A DNA stretch of 64,000 nucleotides from Kitagawia praeruptora (taxonomy: Eukaryota; Streptophyta; Magnoliopsida; Apiales; Apiaceae): the NCBI GenBank assembly GCA_037693485.1, contig CM075351.1, positions 15,619,001 through 15,683,000 on the forward strand. The letters are read 5' to 3'. Each line of letters begins with the position of its first letter. Position 1 is the first letter of the stretch. The position numbers and the translations under genes were made by a program. Below, in pieces: positions 44,185 to 56,134 of this stretch. The notes below the pieces were generated by a model that was not told the origin of the DNA, made no database searches, and worked only from the letters and a program-made list of their open reading frames with translations.

Positions 44185-45650
44185 TATTCAAGATCATTGT
44201 AATTTATTTTCAAAAGACCGTAGGTCATACAACTTTAACTTGTCAAGCAGTTTTTATTATCAATGGTTGTGAAAGTCGTAATAAATTATGAAACTACAAG
44301 ATTTTTACTTAATATCTGTAATTTGTATGCAAACAATATAGACAAATTTTTAATTTTGCACATAAATAAATTACATATGGGTTATGATCAATCGATTAAA
44401 TTTAACAAACCCAATCATTTTATCAAATGATAAAATCGATAAAAAAAGCTAAACACCTATTGTTTCATCATATTGTATCGAAATAAATTAATATCTAAGT
44501 AAGTAAATTCTCACACTATTATTGAATATGTATATTATGAGAGGGATGTTATCTTTCAAAAACGTTATTAACCTTAACTTCTCAAGCAATCTTTATTATT
44601 AGTTATTGTGGAAGTTGTAATAAATTATGGAAGTACATAGTTCTTTACTTAGGCACTGTTTGGGATTGCTGTTAAAAATTGCTGTACTGTTAGAAAAAGT
44701 GCAGGTGAAAAAAGTGATGTTGTAACAAACTGTAGACTGTTGTGTATCATTTTTTGATATGTGCATGTTTTGATGTAAAAATATAATAAAAATAATGTTT
44801 TTAGTGATGTTTGATATTGAAATCAACAATTGTTTTCCGCCAAAGCTGAAAATCAATTTTTTTTCAAAAGCATGGGGACCTACTTTCTCTAAAAGCTCCT
44901 TTTATGTTTTACCAAATACTTTTTCAGTTGTTTTTTTAGAAAAAAGCTGTTGTTACTGTCTACAACAGCAATACCGTACACATCCTTAATATCTGAAATT
45001 TGTATACAAATAATACTGACAGGATTTTACTTTTGCACGTGAATAAATTATATATGGATTATGACCAAACTAATTTAATTGAACAAACCCAACCATTTTA
45101 TCGGGAGATTAAATTAATAAAAAATTTATACACCCGTTGTTTTATTATATTGTGTCAAAATAAATTAGTATTCTAACTAAATAAATTCTTACTATATTAT
45201 TGAACATTGTATTATGAGAGGGTCGTCGGCTTTAAAAAAACGTTATAAAGTTATATTAAATATTTGTAATTTTTGATAGTAAAGATTAAGTTCGTATTGT
45301 AAATTGGTTTTTTTATATGTTTGTGATACTTTTAAGATTATCCATATTTAGATATATAATGAGAGTATTTTTTTAACTAATAATTCATGTAAAGTATGTT
45401 AAAATCAATTTATTTTAGGAAATTCATCAGAGACCAAATAATTTTTAAAAATAATATGAATTGATTTATCTATTTTCAGTTCTTTAAAATAAAATTTATA
45501 AACAGCGCGAATAAATTGCCTAATATTGTGTCAAAATCAATCAATATTCTAAATATAAATTTTTATACTATATTGAGCATGTATATTATGAGAGGGGTGT
45601 CGGCTTTAAAAACATTATTTAGTTATATTTAATATTGTAATTGCTATTTT
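44185..45650. repeat. Three-copy tandem repeat of about 340-375 bp
   Basis: ATTATGAGAGGG occurs at 44534, 45211 and 45585. After subtracting the MITE in the second unit, spacing is about 340 and 374 bp. Copies 1 and 2 also share TTTTGCAC(A/G)TGAATAAATTA-like sequence and ACAAACCCAA(T/C)CATTTTATC. Confidence 0.75.
44652..44985. mobile_element. Tourist-type (PIF/Harbinger) MITE
   Basis: 334 bp beginning GGCACTGTTTGGGATTGCTGT and ending ACAGCAATACCGTACACATCC, imperfect inverted repeats, flanked by TTA on both sides (44649-44651 and 44986-44988). The tandem neighbour has the uninterrupted target TTTACTTAATATCTG at about 44306-44320, an empty site. Confidence 0.85.
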
Positions 45651-45666
45651 TTCATGTTTAAATATA

Positions 45667-47001
45667 CTAACTTATAACCCGTGCGATGCACGGATTTTTA
45701 TTGATATGTAATAAATTTTATTTTATGTCATAATAATATTTTTATATAATCATTATTTAAAATTTTATTTTAATTTTAATAATTTAATATAAAATTAGTT
45801 AATGATATGCACGGTTTAAAACTTATATTATAAAATTTTAAAATAAATATGTCGTTGATAAAATTTGAAACTTGAAATTTTAGTAAATTAATTTAATCAT
45901 ATAATATATTTAATAATTAGATCTAATGATTTTGATTTTTTTACTAAAAATTTAATGGTCATTATTCGTAATACGAATTTTTATTATATTTTGTTACTGA
46001 TTATATGATATGATGTGATATTTTTGAGTATATATTAATTATTGCTAGATATGAATTGATTGGAAAATATGATATGATTGAGGTTTTTAGGTGTTTATAA
46101 AAGGTAATATCTTCAACTAAAAGTAAATGTGAAAAAGGCAATCGACTAATTACCTTTAATTGTATTATGTTATTGTTATTATTTATTTTTGGTTAATTAT
46201 TGCTAGATATGAATTGATTGGAAAATATGATATGATTGAGGTTCTTAGGTGTTTATAAAAGGTAATATCTTCAACTAAAAGTAAATGTGAAAAAGGCAAT
46301 CGACTAATTACCTTTAATTGTATTATGTTTTATTTATTTTTGGTGTTTTAATAGTATAAATATCATATATTTTTCTTTATAATAAAGGGTAAATAAGTAA
46401 ATTCACGAAATACCAAAAAACATATATCAAAAAATAGGTACCAAAATTTTTAATGTTTCGACAATTATATAATTATTAATTAATTTTAATTTAATATAAT
46501 TTTAATATACTCATGTTTACGGATTATACTAATATTTCCTTATTATAAACAACACATGCAGATTTTTAATATATTTTATTAACAATTGAAAAATATGGTG
46601 TGATATTTTCGGGTATATATTAATGATTGTAAAATTAGTTTTAAATTAAAAAGGTAACGTGTTTTAGTTCAAAAGAAAATATTAATGAAGATTAGTTTTA
46701 AATTAAAAATGTAACGTGTTTTAATTCAATATTTATGATTGGAAGATACATTGATGTTTTTAGGTGTTTATAAAAGGTAATATTTTCAATTAAAAGTAAA
46801 TGTGAAAAAAGGCAAGCGACTAATTACCATTAATTGTATTATGTTATTATTTATTATAGGTGTTTTAAAAGTATAAATATCATATATTTATTTTCTTTTT
46901 AACAAAGGGTAAATAAGTAAATTCACGAAGTAGCAAAAAACTGGTACCAAAAAACAGGTACCAAAACTTTCAATGTTTCGGAATTTATATAATAGTATAG
47001 A
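45667..47001 (-). mobile_element. Non-autonomous Helitron (minus strand)
   Basis: On the minus strand it starts TCTATACTATTATATAAATT (right boundary 47001) and ends in hairpin CCGTGC-ATC-GCACGG, then GTTATAAGTTAG (left boundary 45667). This is the same terminal family as 31426-32847. Internally an approximately 150-bp unit (ATATGAATTGATTGGAAAAT ... AATCGACTAATTACC) is repeated at about 46045 and 46207, with a diverged third at about 46735. Confidence 0.75.
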
Positions 47002-47164
47002 TTTAAGATTATTAAACTTTTTGATATATAATGAGAGTATTATTCCAATTAATAATTCATAAAAACTATTTTAAATCACTTTTTTTATAAAATTTTAAAA
47101 AAATACCTATTAATTTATATATTAATTTATCAATTTCCAGTAGCTAAAAATAAAATTTTATTAT

Positions 47165-47450
47165 CGACTAAGCCGCGCTTCGCGGCGGCCTTGTAATATT
47201 TTTAAAAAAAATTCAAAATACAAATTTAAGAAAGAAATCAAAAAAAATATCTATAAATAAATTAATGAACACAATATTGTACAAATTTTAATATATATAG
47301 GCAACTAAATAAACTATATACTTATTTTTTACGTCGATTTTGTATCACGTTTTATTGGGCCGACACCCGTTGTAATAAATACATATTAGTCGTGTTTCGC
47401 GGCAACCTTGTAATTTTTTTAAAAAAATTTCAAATTGTAGACTATTTAAG

Positions 47451-47503
<53 letters not shown>

Positions 47504-47600
47504 TTTATACAACAAAATAAACTATATACTTATTTTTTACATCGATTTTATGTCACGTTTACTTAGGCCGACACCCGTTGTAATAAATACATATAGATAA
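47165..47600. repeat. Two tandem Helitron-tail-like units of about 215 bp
   Basis: GCCGCGCTTCGCGGCGGCC hairpin at 47171 and CGTGTTTCGCGGCAACC at 47391, each followed by TTGTAAT and poly-T/A. Each unit has GGCCGACACCCGTTGTAATA further on (47358 and 47565). An AT microsatellite (47457-47503) interrupts the second. Confidence 0.6.
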
Positions 47601-48649
47601 AAAAGCAGGTCTGATTGAATTAATTGAAAAAAGATGTTGAAATATTATGATCAAGAACAATGAGAAGATAATAGCGACAAACTAAAAATTAACAATAAAT
47701 AAATAAAGAGAGAATAGTAAATGTTCAAACCTTTTGTGCCAAGTTTCTCTACTTTTTCAAACAGAGAAAGATCTCATAATTATTGTCCATACGATCAGTT
47801 TTTTTGTACTGAGATTACTAACAAAAATATATACAAAAAGCCAAAGTAAAGAACAACCAATGGTTACTAATAATCCATAATTTTAACTAAAACCATAACA
47901 AATCATAAATTTAAAAATAAAACAAAAAAAACAAATATTAAATCAGTAAATTCAAACCTTAAAACCAACAAAAAAAAGAAACTGAAAATCATAAAAAATC
48001 AGTGGCGCACACACACATAGTTATATACATTAAGAATTTAACAAAATAAGAATAATAAAAACCACTAAAAGAAAATAGATGAAGACAAAAGTAAACAAAA
48101 GCAAAAAAAGAGTTATAAACATGGCGATAAAATTTGATCGTTAGAAACAATAATTGTATATATATAAGAATATAAAATTTCTTTTTTATAAATCACAAAA
48201 TTTAAAGAAAATCTATGTTACCTTGAAAAACCATGATTGACTACCAGTCGCCTCACACATGTATCTCAGTTTCCGTCAAGAAATTGGCCATCATTACTGT
48301 ATTTTTCCTACATGCATACAATGAACGGAAGTTAGATAAATAAATACTCCGTAGAATTCTTCACAACCTTCTGAGATATATGGATGTATATGTGGGTTCA
48401 GCTTACCTCTAGTCGACCCAGAGATTCTGGGTTCGATACTCGCTTATCACAAGATTTGTCAATGAACATATACTTATTGTAAAAGGCTATAAGCCAAAAT
48501 ATTCAAATATATATATATATCATTACCTCGTAAAAGAGAAATGTGCACGTATATAAAAAGCTAAGCCATGCATAGAAAACACCTAGATTAAAAGAGAATA
48601 TGCATGCAAAAAAAAAGGAAAAATGAACAAAGAAATAAAGGATCAGGAC
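47601..48649. other. AT-rich intergenic DNA with a polymerase III B-box-like site
   Basis: No gene. GGGTTCGATACTCG at about 48429 resembles a pol III B box and may mark a decayed SINE. 48119-48170 is repeated, diverged, at 50199-50250. Confidence 0.45.
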
Positions 48650-48996
48650 CAGAGGCGGATCCATGGGGTCCAGAGGGGTCCATGGCCCCCCCTAAGATTT
48701 TAATAAACATCAGCTATTATGTATTTCCAACACATTGTCACTGTAGTGTAACTGGTTGCAACTCAAGTTTTCCACCCAACAGACCAGTGTTCGATACTAT
48801 GCACAAGCATCACAACTATTTTCTTTTTTTGTTATGCTATTTTGTTTATGTAATTTAATTGTCTTTATATTTATGCTTCTTTTTTTGTTATTTTATTTTA
48901 TTTATATAATTTAATTGTCTTTATGTTTATGCTTCTTTTTGTGTTATTCTAATTTTTTTTGGCCCCCCCTAAAATAATTTTCTGTGTCCGCCACTG
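48650..48996. mobile_element. hAT MITE with 8-bp target-site duplication
   Basis: 347-bp element with ends CAGAGGCGGA and TCCGCCACTG (reverse complement CAGTGGCGGA), flanked by perfect ATCAGGAC direct repeats at 48642-48649 and 48997-49004. Subterminal GGCCCCCCCTAA occurs at both sides. Fits hAT non-autonomous elements. Confidence 0.93.
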
Positions 48997-49004
48997 ATCA
49001 GGAC

Positions 49005-50238
49005 TCTCTTCCCGTTTGCTTGTATTGGAGTATACTATGCTCAAGAATTGGCTTATTATATAGACGATTTAATTTTAATATAGAGAGCGGTGCATATACA
49101 ATTCCTTTTCTAATTGAATTATATATGTAAAAAAGAATTTTAGTTGCATATATTTTCTACAAATTCGAAAATATTTATAGTTCTAAATTCTAATTATTAC
49201 AATTTTTCCAACAATAATCGGGAAAAACTATAAATAGAAGAAGGCAAAATGCTAGAATAAACAGTGTAAGATAAAGCATGATTAATGTATTGCATGTTAC
49301 CTCGACAACATGTATCCTCCTTTGGCCAAAAAGCTTCGTGCCTTAACTGAAATTTAAACAACATGAAAATAAAGTTTTTAGAAGTCCATAAGAATTTTTG
49401 GTAAGTCTACTATTCTTGAAGATCATATAACTAACAATACATGTGAGATAATACGCAAACATCCAATTATTATTAATACAAAGGCGTAAAATTACAAAAA
49501 CATTCAGAACTCTTGCGACATTCAACTTGTACATCTCGGGTAGTACTGGATTTAGAGCGACATCCATGCAGAAGCCAGCGTTGAACATAAAGTTTTAATA
49601 TGAGTACAAATAGTTTACATGGAAACGACCGAACGATAAATATACATATGAGTCGAAACCTTTTCTACTTCTAATATGTTAAAATATATAGACGAATTCA
49701 AACTATTCTTTTATATAAATTCGAATACCTATAGAAATTACGTGAAAATTTTGATAAAAATAAAAGGAAGAATGTAAAAAATATTTTACTCCGTACTACC
49801 TTTGTAATGAAGACAATAGATCTAGTCGGCCTACCACTTTGAATGGAGTCGGAAAAGCGAATAATGCCTGAAAAGAAAATATTGAACTACAAAAAATCAA
49901 ATCGGAATGGCCACATAAACAATCAAGATGTACTAAAAAAGAAAATAATGTAAACATCAACATGTAAATAAGAGATGGAAGAAACAGGTTAACAGACTAA
50001 TCAGATTAGATCAGATAAATTTGAAGCAGTATTTAGGGCATGTCAACTCTGTTTCCCCTTATTATACCTTAAAATTAGAATTGAATTTTATTTGATAATA
50101 AAATTGTCCAGAAGCGCTGACAAATCAAGTTCTGCAAAAACAAATAAACAAATCAGGTCAGTAAACATATTTGACGCAAGTAGAAGCAAAAAAAAGGTTA
50201 CAAACATGATGATAAAATTTGATTGTTAGAAGCCATGA

Positions 50239-50287
<49 letters not shown>

Positions 50288-50335
50288 TTCTTTTCTATTT
50301 CGAATATGTAAATTTGAAATCTTATTCGTACAAAT
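49005..50335. other. AT-rich intergenic DNA
   Basis: No gene recognised. Holds an (AT)n microsatellite at 50242-50283 and the second copy of the repeat also seen at 48119-48170. Confidence 0.5.
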
Positions 50336-50459
50336 TCGAAGTGAAAAGACTGAAAGTGCTCATGTTGCAACTACCTCAAAGGTTAATCACCGAAAGAGGA
50401 CTAAAGATAAAGAGACTGCAGTGGGAAAATCACAGCTTAAGAAACAAAAGACTCAGGAT

Positions 50460-50548
50460 CAAGCTGTAACTTGTTTCTTTTGTAAGGAATCTGGGCATGT
50501 GAAGAAGGAATGTCCCAAGTACGTCGCATGGCGTATAAAGAAAGGTAG
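50460..50548 (+). pseudogene. Copia gag zinc knuckle
   Basis: CFFCKESGHVKKECPKY follows CX2CX4HX4C exactly, with a basic tail RIKK after it. Confidence 0.9.
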
Positions 50549-50578
50549 ATTTTCACTTTTGTTTGTTCTGAAGTTAAT

Positions 50579-50872
50579 TTGACTTCTGTGCCTAGTAATA
50601 CATGGTGGGTAGATTCTGGTGCTACTACTCACACAAGTATTTCTATGCAGGGTTGCATTTGGAGCCGGAAACCAAGTGATGCTGAAAGATTCATCTATGA
50701 GGGTGATGGCAATGCAGTTCCAGTTGAAGCTATTGGCATTTTTAGATTGTCTTTTGAGACTGGTCATTTTGTTGAATTAAGAGAGACTTATGTAGTACCG
50801 TCATTTAGACGGAATTTGGTTTTCTATTTCTGTTTTGGACAAATACGGTTACTCTTGTTCATTTGGAGATAA
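50579..50872 (+). pseudogene. Copia aspartic protease
   Basis: WWVDSGATTHTSIS contains the retroviral-type catalytic D-S-G motif, followed by the Copia-typical RFIYEGDGNAVPVEAIG and GHFVELRETYVVPS. The frame breaks after RRNLV. Confidence 0.9.
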
Positions 50873-50899
50873 TAAATTTAGTCTATTTCTTAATTTTTT

Positions 50900-51478
50900 T
50901 TGGTTGCGACTGGTTCTTTGATTGATAATTTATATTTGCTAAATACAATTGCTTCACATAATGAAATCTTGCAAGTAACATCAAGAGGTCCAAAACGAAG
51001 ATTATCAAGAGAGAATTCTGCAATGTTATGGCATAAGCGCTTAGGACATATCTCTAAAGGGAGACTAGAGAGACTTGTGTCACATGGAATACTTGAATCT
51101 CTTGATTATTCAGACCTTAATGTATGCATTGAGTGTATTAAGGGTAAACAGACAAACATAAGGAAATTAAGTGCAAATAGGAGTACTAGTGTCTTACAGT
51201 TGATACATACTGATATAATGTGGTCCATTCCCTACAGCTTCTTGGAATGGTCAACAGTATTTTATCACTTTTATAGACAACTATTCTTGATATGGGTACT
51301 TATTTTAATTCATGAAAAGTCACAATTTTTGGACGTGTTTAAAGTCTTCAAAGCCGAAGTTGAAAATCAGCTTCATGAGAAGATTAAAGCTGTCAGATCT
51401 GATCGTGGTGGTGAGTACTATGGTCGGTATGACGGATCCGGTGAACAACGTCACTTAAGACTGCAGCCTACATACTAA
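50900..51478 (+). pseudogene. Copia pre-integrase and integrase fragment
   Basis: AMLWHKRLGHISKGRLERLV is the GAG-pre-integrase HxxxxH region, with a CIEC pair completing the HHCC motif. Then come a damaged integrase core and SDRGGEYYGRYDGSGEQ, after which the reading jumps to unrelated sequence. Confidence 0.88.
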
Positions 51479-51521
51479 ATAGAGTACCTAACAAAGCAAT
51501 ATCTAAAACCCCTTATGAATT

Positions 51522-51968
51522 GTGGTCAATCAATTATTTTTGTGGGGTTGTCCAGCTGAGGCAAGGCTTTACAAGCCGCATGAAAATAAACTGGACTCAA
51601 GAATTGTTAGTTGCTATTTTGTTGGGTATCCAAAAAAAATAAAGGGTTTCAGGTTTTATGATCTTTTGGTAAAGTTTTTTTCGAAACGGGAAATGCTAGA
51701 TTTCTTGAGGATGTTGAGTTTGAAGGGGAAGATAAAAGTCAGGGATGTTGTCTTTGAGGAAGAATCAATTTCTTTGCCTCATGTAGTTCAAGATAACAAT
51801 GTGGATATACCTGTACAGTTTCCTACTCAAAATCAAGATGATGCTCAAGAAGAGCAAACTCAACAAGCTCAAGATGAAGTGCCACTTAGTAGATCCTCTA
51901 GTAAAGACAATAATGGCACTTGTGGATATATCACACATTCAGTGGGAGTAAAGTATTCCTGTTGCTAA
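51522..51968 (+). pseudogene. Copia integrase C-terminal region
   Basis: WGCPAEARLYKPHENKLDSR and SCYFVGYPKKIKGFRFYD are the classic post-integrase motifs. The last part is rich in Gln/Glu, as in the linker before RT. Confidence 0.85.
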
Positions 51969-52029
51969 AGGAGATAAGTTTAGTCTCAAACAGTGCCCTA
52001 AGAATGATCTTGAAGGAAAAGAGATGCAG

Positions 52030-52330
52030 AACATTCCCTATACTTCGGCTACTTTGACTATTGGGAGTCTTATGTATGGTTAGTACCCTGCCGATTTTGG
52101 CATTCATTATGGGTATGTTAAGCAGATATTCAAGTAACCCTGGAATGGATCATTGGATTGTAATTAAATGGGTTATAAGGTACTTGCAAAGAACAAAAAT
52201 ATTACATGCTCGTTTAACAGAAATCGGAAAATTTGGAGATCATTATGTATTCTGATTCTGATTATGTTGGTTGTGTAGATACAAGAAAATCTACTTCTGG
52301 TTAAGTTTTTTTTGTTATGTCTAAACAGAT
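52030..52330 (+). pseudogene. Remnant of Copia RT/RNase H
   Basis: Broken frames read ATLTIGSLMYG, then RYSSNPGMDHWIVIKWVIRY and LQRTK, the connection region near the end of Copia pol. Most of RT is deleted between 51970 and 52030. Confidence 0.8.
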
Positions 52331-52987
52331 AGACATTAAATATCAAGTCATTGTAGAGAGAATGCAATATCAATTAGTGTCTATTGAGTATATAAGAACA
52401 AATTCTATGCTAGCAGACCCACTTACTTACTAAAGTTTTTGACACCATAAAGTTTTTTTTTGGGCATACTGCTCATATGGGTGTTGTCTCATTGGAGAAT
52501 ATTCAGTTTTAGTGGGAGTTTTTTTTTTGTTTTATTCTTAAATTAGGTACTCAGTTTTTATTGACACTATGGTGATATTTGTGTTTTTGAGTATTCTGCA
52601 GAATAAAGTTATTTATTTTATTCTCTCTATTGCTCTATATGAGCTGTATCTTTCAATTGTGGTTTTGACATAAAGTTTGAAAGAATAAAGATTGATCTCA
52701 CTAAGGTATTAAGGACCAATTGGAAATAGGCATGATTGAGATCACATTGCATGTAATTTCCAGTTACACATCCATACTTGATCTATGTCATTGAATATAT
52801 TTATGTGGTGATCATTGAGGATCCAGTTACGACAATGTGACGAAGGTCGCTTTGGTTCCATGTTTATATATGAGATGGACCAGATTGATTAAGGAAGATG
52901 TTTTCTAAAGAATAAACAATTTTGTGCGCACTTATGGTTATTGAATGTAATTGTTGTTTGGAACAATTTGTAGCCCAAGTGGGAGAT

Positions 52988-53425
52988 TGTTAGATTATTT
53001 TTTATAATCTAATAATAATTTGTGGGCTTACAAATTAAAGACAATTATATTTAATGTTTATTCTATTTGGACTAATTAAGTGATCTAAAATAAAGTGTCC
53101 AATAACATCTTATTCGGTATGGGCTTTGTAATGTGTAATACCCAATAGTAATCTGATTAGAGTTAATGGGGTCTAATTAGAGTACTATATAAAGAACATA
53201 ATAGGGTTTTGGTCCCCAAGGCTATTCGCAACCTCTACTCCTCCTATTCCCATCAGTTAGAGAGAGATACGGCTAGAGGCGAATCAAGTCTGTGGAAGAT
53301 CAAGTCCCATAATCCGTATTCATATCTATCGTCATGGAATCAGGTACGCTTCCGTACTACAGTTTTATCGTGTAACCTTGATAATATCGCATAAGATGAT
53401 TCTGGTTATTTATTTAGATCTAACA
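52988..53425 (+). repeat. Copia 3' LTR
   Basis: 438 bp from TGTTAGAT to GATCTAACA, so TG..CA termini within an inverted TGTTAGA/TCTAACA. It is preceded by the purine tract GTGGGAGAT and contains TATATAAA at 53186. Confidence 0.9.
53186..53193 (+). promoter_or_regulatory. TATA box inside the Copia LTR
   Basis: TATATAAA about 200 bp into the LTR, the usual U3 position. Confidence 0.6.
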
Positions 53426-54030
53426 ATTCGAAGCGCGACTAAGTTACCTAGTTTGTTTAATGCCACACACAATGTATATTTGACGTGACTGACCCCAAGT
53501 GTAAAATTTTAAATATTAAGGTACCTATCATTAGATTTGTTCGTGGAGTTTGTGAATCTAATAAATCATTAAATTCGATAGATTTGGATTCACAGAGATT
53601 TCGAAAAAAATTTAATGAATAGATCCATATATTTTGGAAAAGATATTAAAAATATGAATAATACTACTGACACCAAGATTAGTTCCCAAAATTTTCCCCA
53701 AATACACGTGGTAAATTCTGATTCGTTGTAATAATTAATGGGCCCCCTGTATTCACACCAACAAAACCAATCAAAAAAATTCATACTTCCACATCAACCA
53801 TGCCATGTCATTTGGTACCTAATTTGGTACCTCTAACACTACTCTAAAAATATTCATAAATGTCACTTGTCATCATTTTATTTATGGAATTTATATTAAC
53901 ACATGAGGGGTCATTTCACTAATGAAAAATAATCAATTATATGATGACTCAATATTTAGAACGATTTTGGAACGTTTTCGAAAATTCTAGCATTTTATAC
54001 TAAATTCTGATCAAACGGCCTATGTTAGAG
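53426..54030. other. AT-rich intergenic DNA
   Basis: No gene or clear element seen. Confidence 0.5.
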
Positions 54031-54507
54031 GGGTGTATTCAATTTAGATTTTAATAGATTAATAATAGTCCATGAATTTTAGAAAAATTTTGTTGATTTC
54101 AATTCTACGTTGATTTTCGTAGAGTTGATGAAAAATCTCTAAAGTCTTGATTTAACTAGAATTCTCGATAAATTCTTCAAAATTTCATTGATTTTGATGA
54201 GATTTCAAATGATATAAAATATGCTAGAAAATCTTTCAAAATCCATCATTTTATTAAATATAAAAAAAAATCCATGGAATTTTGAATACCATCAAATTTA
54301 GAAGGAATTTTTAAAATCTAAAACGAATACACCCAAATTTTAATAAACTTTTTAAAATCTAAAATGAATACACCCAGATTTTAATGGATTTTTTGAAATC
54401 CTTATTGAATACCACCAGATTTCAAAGGATTTTTTAAAATTCAAATTAAATACCCTAAAATTTTAGAAATTCAAAAAAATCATTCAAAATCCGGATTGAA
54501 TACAAAA
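54031..54507. mobile_element. MITE-like element with GTATTCAAT termini
   Basis: Left GGGTGTATTCAATTTAGATTTT; right end AAAATCCGGATTGAATACAAA, its near reverse complement. The interior has several copies of AATCTAAAA(C/T)GAATACACCC and TTTTTTAAAAT words. Confidence 0.65.
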
Positions 54508-54606
54508 TATTTGACTATGCTCGACGATAGAAATTTAAACGGTGTTGAAACTTGAATTTTATCTGTTAAAACTTGAAAGAAAAGTGCGTTAGAAGGAGCT
54601 CCACTT

Positions 54607-55150
54607 TACAGAGACACGCTATAATTTAATAATATATCCCAATTTAAAACATGATTTGTAAATATGTCCTACATAAATTTGAAATTTCAAATTTATCCTA
54701 AAATCAGTTTTTCATTCAAATTTTAGCAGAAAAGGACCATTATACCCTTTTTAATCAAATTTATTTTAAAATATAATGTCTCATAAAAACATGATTTGAT
54801 TAATTTAAATTATAAATTTTAATATTTTATTTGGTTAAGGGTACCCCTGGCGGGGCCTGTGTAAGTAAAAAAACAAAAAGAAATATTTATTTTATGCCAT
54901 TATGGTTAAAATTAAAAAAAACATCCCTGGCGGGGTCCTGTACTAAAAAAATATAAAAAATATTTTTTTTACTTGTTAAAATTTTAAAATTGTAGTATAC
55001 TTATAATAGTAATTAATTAATAAAAAGGGTATATTAGTCTCTATAAAACTTAAAAATTGATAATGGGACATATAATTAATAAATCAATATGATGGGACAT
55101 ATTCGTAAAATGATCTATTAATTTGAGACGTATTATACAAATTCCCAACA
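54607..55150. mobile_element. Diverged foldback element
   Basis: The left outer sequence (ATATATCCCAATTTAAAACATGATTTGTAAATATGTCC) pairs imperfectly with the right (GGACATATTCGTAAAATGATC...GAGACGTATTATAC). CCCCTGGCGGGG-type palindromes occur at 54844 and 54927. Confidence 0.45.
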
Positions 55151-55472
55151 GAAAAAGATACTTAGTGATGAGAAAAGAAATTAGATGATATCTAAGTTTT
55201 GAAAATGAAATCAAAAAGAAAGAATATTACAAAGAAATGAAAAGAAAAAAGTGGGACCGAAGTGGGCGCCAGCTCAAAATGTTGATGTTACAAGTACGAA
55301 CAACCAACTTAACGTAATCAAGAGCATCTTTTTAATATTATCTCTTCCTCTATCTCTAAATTCTGCTTTGCCTTCACCACTACATATTTTACGTTTTCAT
55401 ACATATATTAGTTTCTTTTGGTGAAAATGGTTACTTTGATAACCGCTGCCTGTATATTAAAAATTGGGTTTG

Positions 55473-55650
55473 ATGTTCCTGAGGTAACCTCAGGAAAATT
55501 ACCTGAGATAACATAGATTTTTCATATTAATGCACGAGGGTATAATTGTAATTACAGGATTTTTTTTAAAAAAAATCAATATTTACAAAAATGCCACAAA
55601 TATTTACACTGCTACCTCAGGTAACTCTCCTGAGGTAACCTCAGGGCCTT
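55473..55650. mobile_element. 178-bp foldback MITE
   Basis: Left end TTCCTGAGGTAACCTCAGGAAAATTACCTGAG; right end CTCAGGTAACTCTCCTGAGGTAACCTCAGGGC. The two are reverse complements with few mismatches, and each itself contains the palindrome CCTGAGGTAACCTCAGG. Confidence 0.8.
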
Positions 55651-56134
55651 TTTTCTCTTAAAAATTATTAAATTTTCAAATTTAAAAATAAATAGAATAA
55701 CGGAAACAATATCATAAAAATTGGATAATCAAAATGAGTATTCGATAATTGAATCGAAAGCATCAAATAATTAAAATTGAAGATATTCAGACAAATATTG
55801 GAATGTAGAAAATAATAAATAACTAAAATGATGGAAAATTGAAGATCGTATTTAACCAAATATTTTGAAAAATGATAAAATCTCGAAAATAATTACTGAA
55901 AATCTCAAAATACTCGAATTTAATGATACAATCGAGTACAATTGATTTTCAATTTTTTCGAAAAAAATTAAATACAAAAATAGGGAGGGGATTACGAAGT
56001 CCCAATATTAGAGAGAGATAAAAGGAAGACGAAAGATATTATAGTAAACGCGTGGTCTCTCGACATAACTACTTGCTAAACTCCAGTTTAAACAAGTACA
56101 CAAAAAAAAAGACACACAAGAAAAAATTTACGAA
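55651..56134. promoter_or_regulatory. Upstream region of the NAT gene
   Basis: 480 bp of AT-rich sequence with no clear element. The last 80 bp are A-rich, likely the 5' leader. No confident TATA box. Confidence 0.35.

Larger units (their letters stand above)
50336..53425 (+). mobile_element. Decayed, 5'-truncated Ty1/Copia retrotransposon
   Basis: In order: gag zinc knuckle, protease, pre-integrase and integrase pieces, a collapsed RT/RNase H segment, a purine-rich tract (AAGTGGGAGAT) and a 3' LTR. The order protease-integrase-RT identifies Copia. There is no 5' LTR or primer-binding site: similarity begins abruptly around 50340 within gag. Many stops and deletions. Confidence 0.9.

Noticed and set aside
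48425..48445. tRNA gene
   Set aside because: There is a B-box-like GGTTCGATAC, but no acceptor stem or anticodon arm could be folded; at best a decayed SINE.
50333..53434. AATTCGAAG on both sides of the Copia element as a target duplication
   Set aside because: The left copy lies where the element is truncated inside gag, so it cannot be a normal integration duplication; probably chance or deletion microhomology.
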